Source: Streptomyces sp. SLBN-31 (lineage in GTDB: Bacteria > Actinomycetota > Actinomycetes > Streptomycetales > Streptomycetaceae). Taken from it: 64,000 bases of DNA. The position numbers and the translations under genes are program-made. The notes under the pieces are model-generated. The model searched no databases. It was not told the DNA's origin and worked only from the letters and a program-made list of their open reading frames with translations. The stretch spans positions 248,001-312,000 of the forward strand of contig NZ_VFNC01000001.1 in the NCBI RefSeq assembly GCF_006715395.1, given 5' to 3'. This document shows positions 19,296 through 29,655 of this stretch, in pieces (the first letter of the stretch is position 1; the number at the start of each line of letters is the position of its first letter).

Positions 19296-20570
19296 ATGAG
19301 CGGGGGACCGAGGTACTGGAACGAGGACACCCAGCGCTGGGAGGACGGCGGCCAGGAGAGCCCCTCGACGACCCGGTCGACTTCGCCGCCACCGGCGCGG
19401 CCACCGATCGCGCCGACGGCGCCCGGCACGGAGACGGCCGCGGAGGCGACGCCACCGGCACCCGCGTCCGGGGCGGACGAGGCCGGTGTGACCGGAGAGG
19501 CGGCCGCCGCCGAGTCCTCCGCCGGTGGCCGTGACGACGGAACCGAACCGGCGCCGCCCGTCGCGGGGCCGGGTGGCTGGCCCGTCGCCGGCGGAGAGAG
19601 CGTCTGGCACGGTCCGGCGGGCGCCGGCCACACCGTCGTGGACGGCGGGGGAGCCTCCCCTCCCGCGCAGTCCCGGCCGGCCGTTCCGGAGGGTGCGGCC
19701 TGGCCCCCGGTCCGGTCGACCGGCGCCGCCGGGTGGCCGCCCGCCGGCGACGACCTCTCCGCGCCGCCCGGCGCCCCCACCCCCTGGCCCGCGCCCGAGT
19801 GGTCCAGCGGCGCCTCCTGGCCTCCCGTCGAGCCGGTGACCGCTCCCGCCCCCTCCGGTGGGCTCAACCGGCGGCTCGTCTGGTCCGTCGTCGTGGGGGC
19901 CGCCGTCGTCGGTGTGGCCGTGAGTCTCGTGCTGACGCTGGTCGTCGGCAAGGGTGGCGACGACGGGAAGCAACCGGTCGCGGCCGGGTCGTCGTCGGCG
20001 CCGGTCTCCTCGCCGGAGCAGTCCCCGTCGCCGTACGCCGAAAGCAGCGCCTCGCCCTCGCCCTCCGTCTCCACGCCGCCCGACGGCTACGAACTCCGCG
20101 ACGACACCGAGGGCTTCCGGATCGCCGTGCCCAAGGGGTGGACGCGCAGCACCGTCCCCTCGCAGTACGGCATAGCCGTCGTCAACTACCGCAGCGCCGA
20201 CAAGGAACACCGCCTGCAGGTCTACCAGGTCCAGGAGGAGTCCCCGGACGCCTCCTTCAAGCTGTACCTGTCCGCTCAGACCCGTAAGCCGGCCGGCTTC
20301 GAGAAGCTCGACCTGCAGCGCCTCGACGACGGCGAGTTCACCGGCTCCCGCCTGGAGTACCTGGCGGGTTCGATCTCCGGCGAGCCCGACGTCGGCACCT
20401 GGCACGTCTACGACGAGCGCTTCGTCGCCGCCGACGGCAACATCTACGCCATCGCCTCCTACGGCCCCGACTCCGACGGCCACGACGACGAACTCGGCTA
20501 CCTCGCCACGGCGTTGGACTGGTTCTGTCCGCCGTACACCACCTGCGACGCCGACCCCGGCATCGACTAG
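19296..20570 (+). CDS. Membrane-anchored protein with secreted C-terminal domain (paralogue)
   Basis: A 424-residue bitopic protein. The opening MSGGPRYWNEDTQRWEDGG is a Trp-rich motif I associate with Streptomyces membrane proteins. A disordered Pro/Ala/Gly/Trp region (~25-190) with repeated W-P-P elements follows, then a membrane helix (~195-217, VVVGAAVVGVAVSLVLTLVV), a Ser/Pro linker, and an external domain of ~155 residues (FRIAVPKGWTR... to WFCPPYTTC) paralogous to the 12726-13676 protein. ATG 19296 was chosen because GAGGAG lies 7 bases upstream; an in-frame GTG at 19281 overlaps the previous gene. It is third in the 17163 locus and probably co-transcribed. Role unknown. Confidence 0.8.
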   Translation: MSGGPRYWNEDTQRWEDGGQESPSTTRSTSPPPARPPIAPTAPGTETAAEATPPAPASGADEAGVTGEAAAAESSAGGRDDGTEPAPPVAGPGGWPVAGGESVWHGPAGAGHTVVDGGGASPPAQSRPAVPEGAAWPPVRSTGAAGWPPAGDDLSAPPGAPTPWPAPEWSSGASWPPVEPVTAPAPSGGLNRRLVWSVVVGAAVVGVAVSLVLTLVVGKGGDDGKQPVAAGSSSAPVSSPEQSPSPYAESSASPSPSVSTPPDGYELRDDTEGFRIAVPKGWTRSTVPSQYGIAVVNYRSADKEHRLQVYQVQEESPDASFKLYLSAQTRKPAGFEKLDLQRLDDGEFTGSRLEYLAGSISGEPDVGTWHVYDERFVAADGNIYAIASYGPDSDGHDDELGYLATALDWFCPPYTTCDADPGID

Positions 20571-20592
20571 CCCGGGGCATCGACTAGCCCGG
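20559..20592 (+). repeat. 17-bp perfect tandem duplication across a stop codon
   Basis: GGCATCGACTAGCCCGG occurs twice head to tail (20559-20575, 20576-20592). The first copy contains the TAG stop of the preceding gene. Probably replication slippage. Confidence 0.85.
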
Positions 20593-20617
20593 CCCTCCCC
20601 CGACCCGGGAGGGCCGG
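20589..20617 (+). terminator. Hairpin terminator after the 17163 locus
   Basis: An 11-bp perfect stem (20589-20599 with 20607-20617) and a 7-base loop, partly formed by the second copy of the 17-bp repeat. Confidence 0.75.
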
Positions 20618-20816
20618 TGACACCGGTCGGCTCCGTGGTTCAGATCACCTTCCGGTGGGCGTTTCGTCCCATTCGCCCGCATCTTCAGTGACACAGCGCA
20701 CTTTCGGCCATGGATTGCGCATGCAACGACGGCCGATGGGCATGTGCTCACGGTCCCGAGGGGTGACATCCGTGTGACTCACGGGATCTGAACAGCAACG
20801 GAAGGCAATACCGATC

Positions 20817-22346
20817 ATGTCGGACCGAGCAGAAGCCCTGGAGCTCGACGCGCAGGCGACCATCCACGTGGCAGGGGAGTGGCGGGAAGCCGTCTCCGGC
20901 GCCACGCGCGAGATCCTCGACCCCGCCGACGGCCAGGCCTTCGCTCTGGTCGCGGAGGGCGACGAGAAGGACACGGACCTGGCGGTCGCGGCCGCCCGCC
21001 GGGCCTTCGACGAAGGAGACTGGCCGCGCACCCCCGCCGCCGACCGCGCCGCTGTGCTGCGTCGCGTCGCGGACCTGCTGATACGCGACCGCGAACGTCT
21101 CGGCCGGCTGGAGAGCCGTGACGCCGGCAAGACCGTGGAGGAGGGTCGCATCGACATCGACTGTGTCGCCGACGCCTTCCGCTACTTCGCCGACCTGGTC
21201 GCGGCCGAGGCACCCGGACGCGTCGTCGACGCGGGCTCGGCCGACGTCCACAGCGTCGTCGTCCACGAGCCCGTGGGGGTCTGTGCGCTGATCACCCCCT
21301 GGAACTACCCGCTCCTTCAGGCGAGTTGGAAGATCGCCCCGGCGCTCGCGGCCGGCAACACCTTCGTCGTGAAGCCGAGCGAGATCACCCCCCTCACCAC
21401 GATCGCCCTCATCGACCTGCTCGCCGAGGCCGGGCTGCCCGCCGGTGTCGCCGGCATCGTCACCGGTCCCGGCCACTCGGTCGGCGCCCGGCTCGCCGAG
21501 CACCCCGACGTCGACCTGGTGTCCTTCACCGGCGGACTGGTCAGCGGCACCAAGGTCGCCCAGGCCGCCGCGCCCACCGTCAAGAAGGTCGCCCTCGAAC
21601 TCGGCGGCAAGAACCCCAACGTCGTCTTCGCCGACGCCTGCGCGAGCGAGGAGGGTTTCGACACCGCCGTCGACCAGGCCCTCAACGCGGCGTTCATCCA
21701 CAGCGGCCAGGTCTGCTCGGCGGGCGGCCGGCTGATCGTCGAGGAGTCCCTGCGCGAGCGCTTCGTCGCCGAACTCGCCCGCCGCGCCGCGAAGATCCGC
21801 CTCGGCCGCGGCACCGAGGACGGCGTCGAGTGCGGACCGCTCGTCTCCGAGCAGCAGCGCGCCAAGGTCGAGGACTACGTCGCCTCCGCGCTCGCGGAGG
21901 GCGCCGTGCTGCGGACCGGCGGCAAGCGCCCCGAGCCGACCCCGGCCCGCCCCGCCGGCGGCTACTTCTACGAGCCGACCGTCCTCGACCAGTGCCACCG
22001 CGAGATGCGGGTCGTACGCGAGGAGGTCTTCGGGCCGGTGCTGACGGTGGAGACCTTCCGCACCGAGGACGAGGCCGTCGCCCTCGCCAACGACACCGAG
22101 TACGGACTCGCCGGCGCCGTCTGGACCGCCGACGCAGGACGCGCCCGCCGCGTCGCCGGCCGGCTGCGCCACGGCACCGTCTGGATCAACGACTTCCACC
22201 CCTACCTCCCCCAGGCGGAGTGGGGCGGCTTCGGCAAGAGCGGAGTGGGCCGCGAACTCGGCCCCGCCGGCCTTGCCGAGTACCGCGAGACCAAGCACGT
22301 CTACCAGAACCTGGCGCCGAAGCCGGTGCGCTGGTTCGCGGGCTGA
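20817..22346 (+). CDS. betB: Betaine-aldehyde dehydrogenase
   Basis: NAD(P)-dependent aldehyde dehydrogenase, most likely oxidising betaine aldehyde to glycine betaine. 509 residues. TPWNYPLLQASWKIAPALAA and NTFVVKPSEITP line the cofactor site, ELGGKNPNVVF holds the general-base Glu, and HSGQVCSAGGRL the catalytic Cys. The usual FTGS is FTGG here. Substrate is inferred from context: the next genes are a choline-dehydrogenase-like oxidase and a complete glycine betaine/choline ABC importer. ATG 20817 has GGAAGG about 11 bases upstream, rather long. First gene of a five-gene operon; the ~245-base upstream gap holds its promoter but I see no clear boxes. Confidence 0.92.
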   Translation: MSDRAEALELDAQATIHVAGEWREAVSGATREILDPADGQAFALVAEGDEKDTDLAVAAARRAFDEGDWPRTPAADRAAVLRRVADLLIRDRERLGRLESRDAGKTVEEGRIDIDCVADAFRYFADLVAAEAPGRVVDAGSADVHSVVVHEPVGVCALITPWNYPLLQASWKIAPALAAGNTFVVKPSEITPLTTIALIDLLAEAGLPAGVAGIVTGPGHSVGARLAEHPDVDLVSFTGGLVSGTKVAQAAAPTVKKVALELGGKNPNVVFADACASEEGFDTAVDQALNAAFIHSGQVCSAGGRLIVEESLRERFVAELARRAAKIRLGRGTEDGVECGPLVSEQQRAKVEDYVASALAEGAVLRTGGKRPEPTPARPAGGYFYEPTVLDQCHREMRVVREEVFGPVLTVETFRTEDEAVALANDTEYGLAGAVWTADAGRARRVAGRLRHGTVWINDFHPYLPQAEWGGFGKSGVGRELGPAGLAEYRETKHVYQNLAPKPVRWFAG

Positions 22347-22401
22347 CACCGGCCCGCGATCCCGCCCCCGACCGACCACTGGCCCCCCTGGAGCAACCCC
22401 C

Positions 22402-23930
22402 ATGCCCGAGAACCACCACACCTACGACTACGTCGTCATCGGCGGCGGTACGGCGGGCTCCGTCATCGCCTCCCGCCTCACCGAGAACCCCGACATCACC
22501 GTCGCCGTCATCGAGGGCGGCCCCAACGACGTCGGCCGCGAGGACGTGCTGACGCTGCGCCGCTGGATGGGCCTGCTCGGCGGCGAACTCGACTACGACT
22601 ACCCGACCACCGAGCAGCCCCGCGGCAACTCGCACATCCGGCACAGCCGCGCCCGCGTCCTGGGCGGCTGCTCGTCCCACAACACGCTCATCGCCTTCAA
22701 GCCGCTGCCCTCCGACTGGGAGGAGTGGGAGCAGGCGGGCGCCAAGGGCTGGGGCCCGGTGCAGATGGAGGCGTACTACGCGCGGCTGAAGAACAACATC
22801 GTCCCGGTCGACGAGAAGGACCGCAACGCCATCGCCCGCGACTTCGTCGACGCGGCGCAGAAGGCGCTCGGCGTCCCCCGCGTCGAGGGCTTCAACACCA
22901 AGCCCTTCGACGACGGCGCCGGCTTCTTCGACCTCGCCTACCACCCCGAGAACAACAAGCGGTCGTCCGCGTCGGTGGCGTATCTGCACCCGGTGATGGA
23001 CGAGCGCCCCAACCTGACGCTTTTGCTGGAGACCTGGGCCCACCGGCTGAAGCTGGACGGCACCCGCGCCGAGGGCGTGCACGTGCGCACCAAGGACGGC
23101 GAGGACCTGCTCATACGTGCCCGCCGCGAGGTCGTCCTGTGCGCCGGCGCCGTGGACTCCCCGCGGCTGCTGCTGCACTCCGGCATCGGCCCCCGCGCCG
23201 ACCTGGAGGCGCTCGGCATCCCCGTCGCGCACGACCTGCCGGGCGTCGGCGAGAACCTGCTCGACCACCCGGAGTCGGTGATCGTCTGGGAGACCGACGG
23301 CCCGATCCCGGAGAACTCCGCGATGGACAGCGACGCCGGACTGTTCGTGCGCCGCGACCCCGACCACGCGGGCCCGGACCTGATGTTCCACTTCTACCAG
23401 GTCCCCTTCACCGACAACCCGGAGCGACTGGGCTACGAGAAGCCTGACTTCGGCGTCTCGATGACCCCGAACATCCCCAAGCCCAAGAGCCGCGGCCGGC
23501 TGTACCTGACCAGCGCGGACCCGTCGGTCAAGCCGGCCCTGGACTTCCGCTACTTCACGGACGAGGACGACTACGACGCCCGGACGCTGGTCGACGGCAT
23601 CCGCATCGCCCGTGAGATCGCGCGCACCGAGCCGCTGGCCGGCTGGCTCAGGCGCGAGGTCTGCCCGGGCCCGGAGGTGACCGGCGACGAGGAGCTCAGC
23701 GAGTACGCCCGCAAGGTCGCGCACACCGTGTACCACCCCGCGGGCACCTGCAAGATGGGCGCGGCCGACGACGAAATGACCGTTGTAGACCCGGAGTTGA
23801 GGATTCGAGGCCTGGACGGCATCCGTATCGCGGACGCCTCGGTCTTCCCGACGATGACCGCGGTGAACCCGATGATCGGGGTCCTCATGGTCGGGGAGAG
23901 GGCCGTCGATTTGATCGGAGGCGGTGCGTG

Positions 23931-23931
<1 letters not shown>
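22402..23931 (+). CDS. betA: GMC-family choline dehydrogenase
   Basis: FAD flavoprotein of the glucose-methanol-choline family, probably oxidising choline to betaine aldehyde. 509 residues. The N-terminal FAD loop is [22 protein letters not shown] signature 1 is seen as [17 protein letters not shown] and signature 2 as [16 protein letters not shown]. The C-terminal His-Asn catalytic pair fits [11 protein letters not shown] and [19 protein letters not shown] 22402 is preceded by GGAG; a longer in-frame start overlaps betB and is not needed. It overlaps the ABC ATPase gene by one base (TGATG), so it is translationally coupled. Choline specificity rests on operon context. Confidence 0.9.
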
Positions 23932-25015
<1,084 letters not shown>

Positions 25016-25016
<1 letters not shown>

Positions 25017-26962
25017 TGGCGACCCTCACCACGTCCGCCCCCCGGGTTGCCGTGCCCGCCGTCCTGAAACACCGGGCCGTGCACAAACTCCTGCTCCTCG
25101 CGCTGGCCGCGGCGGTCCTCGTGCCGCTCGCCGACGCCCGCTGGGCCAGCGGCAGTTGGCCCGCCGCCCTCACCGTCGACCTCTCCACGCCGCTGACCCA
25201 CGTCAGCGACTGGATCATCGACAACCGCGACAGCCACCCGCTGTTCCTGTACGGCTTCGGCTACGTCAGCAACGCGGTCGTCATCTGCGTACGCGCCGTC
25301 TACCTGGTCCTGCTGGCCGCGGGCTGGGCCGGCGTCACCGCGGTCGGCGCCCTCGTGGCCTGGCGGGTCGCCGGCGTGAAACTGGCCCTCGGCACCGCGG
25401 CGGCGTTCCTCGCCTGCGGCCTGCTCGGCATGTGGATCCCGACGATGCAGACGCTCGCCCTGATGGTCGTGGCCGTCCTGGCGTCGGTGCTGGTCGGCGT
25501 GCTGCTGGGCCTGGGCGCCGGCCTCTCCGACCGCCTCGAACGCGCCCTGCGCCCGGTCCTGGACACCATGCAGGTCCTGCCCGCCTTCGCCTACCTGCTG
25601 CCCGTCGTGCTGGTCTTCGGCATCGGCGTGCCCGCGGCCGTCCTCGCCACCGTCGTCTACGCCGCCCCGCCGATGGCCCGCCTCACCTCGCTCGGTCTGC
25701 GCGGCGCCGACAAGGAGGTCCTCGAAGCCGTCGACTCGCTCGGCGCCACCGCCCGCCAGCGCCTGCTGACCGCCCGTCTGCCGCTGGCCCGCAAGGAACT
25801 CCTCCTCGGCCTCAACCAGACGATCATGATGGCCCTGTCCATGGCGGTCATCGCGTCCGTCATCGGCGCCGCCGGCCTCGGTGACCGCGTCTACCAGGCG
25901 CTGGCCTCGGTCGACGTCGGCGCGGCCCTCGCCGCCGGCATCCCGATCGTGCTGCTGGCCGTCGTCCTGGACCGCGTTACCTGCGCGGCCGGCGAACACG
26001 CCGGCGAGGAGCGCGAGAACACCCGGCGCGGCTGGCTCTACGCGGCCGTCGCCGCCGTCGCCGTGGCGCTCGCCGGACGTCTGGCGGGCCGTCTCGACTG
26101 GCCCGGCTCCTGGACGCTGAACATCGCCGACCCGGTGAACCGGGCCGTCGACTGGATGACCGCGCACCTCTATTCGGGCGTGCCCGTCGTGGGCGGCACC
26201 GCCGACTGGGCCGGCCACTTCACCACCTGGGTCCTCGACCCGGTCCGCGGCGGCCTGCAGTGGCTGCCCTGGTGGTCGGTGCTGCTCGTGGTCGCCGCCC
26301 TGGCCTGGCTGATCGGCACCTGGCGCACCGCCCTGACCGCCGTCCTCGCCATGGCCGCCATCGGTGTCCTGGGCGTGTGGAAGCCGTCCCTCGACACCCT
26401 CTCCCAGGTGCTGGCGGCCGTCGCCGTCACCCTCGTGCTCGGCTTCGCCACCGGTATCGCGGCGGCCCGCAGCGACCGCTTCGAGCGGCTGCTCAGGCCG
26501 GTCCTGGACGTCTTCCAGACGATGCCGCAGTTCGTGTACCTCATCCCGGTCGTGGCCCTGTTCGGCGTGGGCCGCGCGCCCGCCGTGGCGGCGGCCGTCG
26601 TCTACGCGCTGCCGGCCGTCGTCCGCATCACCACGCAGGGGCTGCGGCAGGTCGACCCGGCCGCCCTGGAGTCGGCCCGCTCACTCGGCGCGACCCCCGC
26701 CCAGCAACTGCGCCAGGTCCAGCTCCCGCTCGCCCGGCCCGCGTTGCTGCTCGCCGTCAACCAGGGCGTGGTCCTCGTCCTCGCCGTCGTCATCATCGGC
26801 GGCCTGGTCGGCGGAGGCGCGCTCGGCTACGACGTCGTGTTCGGCCTCGCGCAGGGCGACCTGGCGACCGGACTGGTGGCGGGAGCGGCGATCGTCTGCC
26901 TGGGGCTGATGCTCGACCGGGTGACCCAGCCGACCGAACGCCGCGCGACGAAGGGAGCGTGA
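25016..26962 (+). CDS. Tandem-duplicated glycine betaine/choline ABC permease
   Basis: A 648-residue inner-membrane subunit made of two ProW-like permease modules in one chain. Module 1 spans ~20-330 and module 2 ~345-640. Each has the EAA-type cytoplasmic loop that contacts the ATPase (DSLGATARQRLLTARLPLAR, and SARSLGATPAQQLRQVQLPL) and the matching stretch VLDTMQVLPAFAYLLPVVLV versus VLDVFQTMPQFVYLIPVVAL. Most homologues are single modules that dimerise, so this is a fused heterodimer. ATG 25016 overlaps the ATPase stop; GGAGGCGG precedes. The binding-protein gene starts 2 bases after the stop. Confidence 0.93.
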
Positions 26963-26963
26963 C

Positions 26964-27917
26964 ATGCGACTGCGCATCACCACGACCGCCGCGGTCGCCT
27001 CGCTGGCGCTGCTCACCGGCTGCGGCGCCGCCGACATGACCAAGCAGGCGTCCCCCTTCGCCAACGCCGGGGGCACCAAGAGCGTGACCCTGTCCGTGCA
27101 GTCCTGGGTCGGCGCGCAGGCCAACGTCGCCGTCGCCCAGTACCTGCTGGAGCACAAGCTGGGCTACCGCGTCGACACCGTCCAGGTCGACGAGGTCCCC
27201 GCCTGGGACGCGCTCAGCCAGGGCCGGGTCGACGCGATCCTGGAGGACTGGGGCCACCCCGACCAGGAGAAGCGGTACGTCACCGACAAGAAGACCATCG
27301 CCCGCGCCGGCGGCCTCGGCGTGACCGGCCACATCGGCTGGTACGTGCCGACCTACCTGGTCAAGCAGCACCCCGACATCACGAACTGGAAGAACCTCAA
27401 CAAGTACGCCTCGCTCTTCCGCACCGCGGAGAGCGGCGGCAAGGGCCAGCTGATGGACGGCTCCCCGTCCTACGTCACCAACGACAAGGCGCTGGTGAAG
27501 AACCTGAAGCTGAACTACCAGGTGGTGTTCGCCGGGTCCGAGGCGGCGCAGATCACGCAGATGAAGCAGTTCGCCAAGGAGAAGAAGCCCTTCCTGTCGT
27601 ACTGGTACGCACCCCAGTGGCTGTTCGAGAAGGTCCCCATGACCGAGGTGAAGCTGCCGCCGTACAAGGAGGGCTGCGACGCGGACCCGGCGAAGGTCGC
27701 CTGCGCCTACCCGCACACCCCGCTGCAGAAGTACCTCAACGCCGGCTTCGCGGAGAACGGCGGGAGGGCGGCGGCCTTCCTGAAGAAGTTCAAGTGGACG
27801 ACCGAGGACCAGAACGAGGTCTCCCTGATGATCGCCGACCAGAAGCTGTCGCCGGAGCAGGCCGCGAAGAAGTGGGTGGACGGCCACGCCTCCACCTGGA
27901 AGGCATGGTTGTCCTGA
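26964..27917 (+). CDS. Glycine betaine/choline substrate-binding lipoprotein
   Basis: A 317-residue OpuAC/ProX-like solute-binding protein. The signal peptide ends in a lipobox (SLALLTGCGA), so it is lipid-anchored outside the membrane. The mature part shows SVQSWVGAQANVAVAQYLLE, ILEDWGHPDQ, HIGWYVPTYL and YWYAPQWLFE, with the tryptophan/tyrosine residues expected to form the aromatic cage for a quaternary amine. ATG 26964 has AAGGGAG at good spacing. Last gene of the betaine operon (20817-27917); import followed by oxidation to glycine betaine makes this an osmoprotection unit. Choline versus betaine specificity cannot be settled by eye. Confidence 0.93.
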   Translation: MRLRITTTAAVASLALLTGCGAADMTKQASPFANAGGTKSVTLSVQSWVGAQANVAVAQYLLEHKLGYRVDTVQVDEVPAWDALSQGRVDAILEDWGHPDQEKRYVTDKKTIARAGGLGVTGHIGWYVPTYLVKQHPDITNWKNLNKYASLFRTAESGGKGQLMDGSPSYVTNDKALVKNLKLNYQVVFAGSEAAQITQMKQFAKEKKPFLSYWYAPQWLFEKVPMTEVKLPPYKEGCDADPAKVACAYPHTPLQKYLNAGFAENGGRAAAFLKKFKWTTEDQNEVSLMIADQKLSPEQAAKKWVDGHASTWKAWLS

Positions 27918-27941
27918 TCCGGGAAGCACGGCTGTCCCCGA

Positions 27942-28667
27942 TCACATCCGCTTCTTCAGCTCGCCGGCCATCCCCTGCAGCGCCAGCGCCGTCCAGCGCT
28001 GCAGCGCCGGCCCGAACGTGACGCGGGTGGCCCCGAGTTCACCGAGCTCGGTGGGCGTGGGGCCGCCCTCCGGCTTGCCGTACACGTTGATCGGCCCCTG
28101 GATGCCGGACCGCAGCAGGGGCAGTACGTCCGTCGGGGCGCCGATCGGATAGACGCAGTCGGCGCCCGCGGCGACGTACAACGCGGCCCGCTCGATGGCC
28201 CGTTCGGGATCGCCGTCGCCGTGGACGAAGATGTCCACCCGGGCGTTGACGAACAACCGGTCACCGGCCGCGTACCGCACCTCGGCCAGCCGCTCGGCGT
28301 GCGCGTGCGGGTTCTTGAGGGCGCCCCCGGCGGAGTCCTCCAGATTGCAGCCCACGGCACCGGCCTCCAGCAGCCGCTCCACCAGCTCCTTCGGCGCCAG
28401 CCCGTACCCGTCCTCGACGTCGGCCGACACGGGCACGTCCACGGCCCGGCAGACGCGCGCCACCGCGGCGAACATCTCGTCGGCCGGCGTGGCCCCGTCC
28501 GCGTACCCGAGGGACGCGGCGATCCCCGCGCTGGGCGTGGCGAGCGCCGGGAACCCGGCCTCCACGAAGGCCCGCGCGCTGACCGCGTCCCAGGGCCCGG
28601 GCAGGACCAGCGGGTCACCCGGCAGACGGCCCCTGTGCAGGGCTCGGAACGCTTCCACTTTGCTCAC
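27942..28667 (-). CDS. Isocitrate lyase / PEP mutase superfamily protein
   Basis: A 241-residue TIM-barrel protein of the ICL/PEPM superfamily (C-C bond lyases or phosphonomutases acting on 2- or 3-carbon acids). DVEDGYG, CNLEDSAGG and FVNARVDIFV supply the Asp/Glu residues that bind Mg2+. The KKCGH-type catalytic loop of true isocitrate lyase is absent, so it is a short carboxyvinyl/oxaloacetate-type member of unknown substrate. GTG 28667 overlaps the stop of the upstream AhpD-like gene (GTGA), so the two are coupled; the operon is divergent from a MocR regulator. Confidence 0.87.
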   Translation of the reverse strand: MSKVEAFRALHRGRLPGDPLVLPGPWDAVSARAFVEAGFPALATPSAGIAASLGYADGATPADEMFAAVARVCRAVDVPVSADVEDGYGLAPKELVERLLEAGAVGCNLEDSAGGALKNPHAHAERLAEVRYAAGDRLFVNARVDIFVHGDGDPERAIERAALYVAAGADCVYPIGAPTDVLPLLRSGIQGPINVYGKPEGGPTPTELGELGATRVTFGPALQRWTALALQGMAGELKKRM

Positions 28668-29113
28668 GGCGTGTATCCCCCCGGCAGGATCCGGCGCGCG
28701 ACCATCACCCGGTTCCAGTTGTTGATGGCGACGACCAGGGCGACGAGATGCGCGAGCCCGGCCTCGTCGAAGTGCCGGGCCGCCCTCTCGTACACCGCGT
28801 CCGGCACGAAGCCCTCCGTCAGGACGGTCACCGCCTCCGTCAGGGCGAGCGCGGCTCGCTCCCGCTCGTCGAAGACATCGTCCCCGGCCTCCTCCCAGGC
28901 GGCCAGCAGGTCCAGCTGCTTCTCCGCCACGCCGTGCCTGCGGGCGAGGGCGAGGTGCATGTCCAGGCAGAAGGCGCAGTGGTTGAGCTGCGAGGCCCGG
29001 ATGACGACCAGTTCGGCCAGGGCGGGGTCGCCGAGGCCCTTCTTCGCGGCGGCACTCAGCGCCGACATGGCCTTGCCCACCGCCGGGTCCAACAGCTGTG
29101 TCCGGGCGGTCAC
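28664..29113 (-). CDS. AhpD/carboxymuconolactone decarboxylase-like protein
   Basis: A 149-residue all-helical protein with the AhpD signature RASQLNHCAFCLDMH, whose CxxC and following His form the redox centre in alkylhydroperoxidase D. Likely a small peroxidase or thiol-disulfide protein. GTG 29113 overlaps the stop of the upstream paralogue (GTGA). It is a tandem duplicate of that gene: TEAVTVLTEGFVPDAVYERAA here, TEAVTVLTDGFVPDAVYERAA there. It lies between the broken paralogue and the PEP-mutase-like gene in one operon. Confidence 0.9.
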   Translation of the reverse strand: MTARTQLLDPAVGKAMSALSAAAKKGLGDPALAELVVIRASQLNHCAFCLDMHLALARRHGVAEKQLDLLAAWEEAGDDVFDERERAALALTEAVTVLTEGFVPDAVYERAARHFDEAGLAHLVALVVAINNWNRVMVARRILPGGYTP

Positions 29114-29608
29114 TTGTACTGCCCCGGCTGGTAGTGGCCGACCTCGCCCCGGCAGGCGACGCCGAACCGGTTCCAGGCGTTGATCACCGCGATCGCGGCG
29201 ATCAGCCGGGCCAGTTCCGCCTCCTCGAAGTGCTTGGCCGCCCTCTCGTACACCGCGTCGGGCACGAAGCCGTCCGTGAGGACGGTCACCGCCTCGGTCA
29301 GCTCCAGGGCCGCGAGCTCCCTCTCGGTGTAGAAGTGGGCGGACTCCTCCCACGCGCTGAGCTGGATGATCCGCTCGACGCTCCCCGGCGGCCAGCGCGT
29401 CCTTGGTGTGCATGTCGAGGCAGCGGGCGCAGTGGTTGATCTGTGAGGCGCGGATCTTCACCAGCTCCAGCAGCCGCGTGTCGAGACCCTCCCGGGCCGC
29501 CGCGTCCAGCCGGAGCATGGCCTTGAAGACGTCCGGGGCGAGTGCGGTCCAGTTCAGACGCGGGGTGTGCTCGGGCGCGTAGGTCGCGGTGTCCTCGTGT
29601 GTGGTCAT
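29110..29608 (-). pseudogene. AhpD-like gene interrupted by a frameshift
   Basis: The 5' part from ATG 29608 reads MTTHEDTATYAPEHTPRLNW... to NHCARCLDMHTKDALAAGE, then runs into nonsense. The rest of the family domain (VERIIQLSAWEESAHFYTER... to GHYQPGQYK, stop at 29110-29112) is in another frame. The break lies near 29376-29388. Total length is 3n+1; restoring two bases (GAGCGTC to GAGAGCGTC) gives a 166-residue protein that aligns without gaps to the downstream paralogue. Cause: loss of one AG from an AGAG run, or a sequencing error. If real, the N-terminal fragment keeps CxxC but lacks half the fold. Confidence 0.8.
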
Positions 29609-29655
29609 GCCATCGACCCTAGGAGCGAGGCAGCCCAGGAGTATGGTCCATTTCC

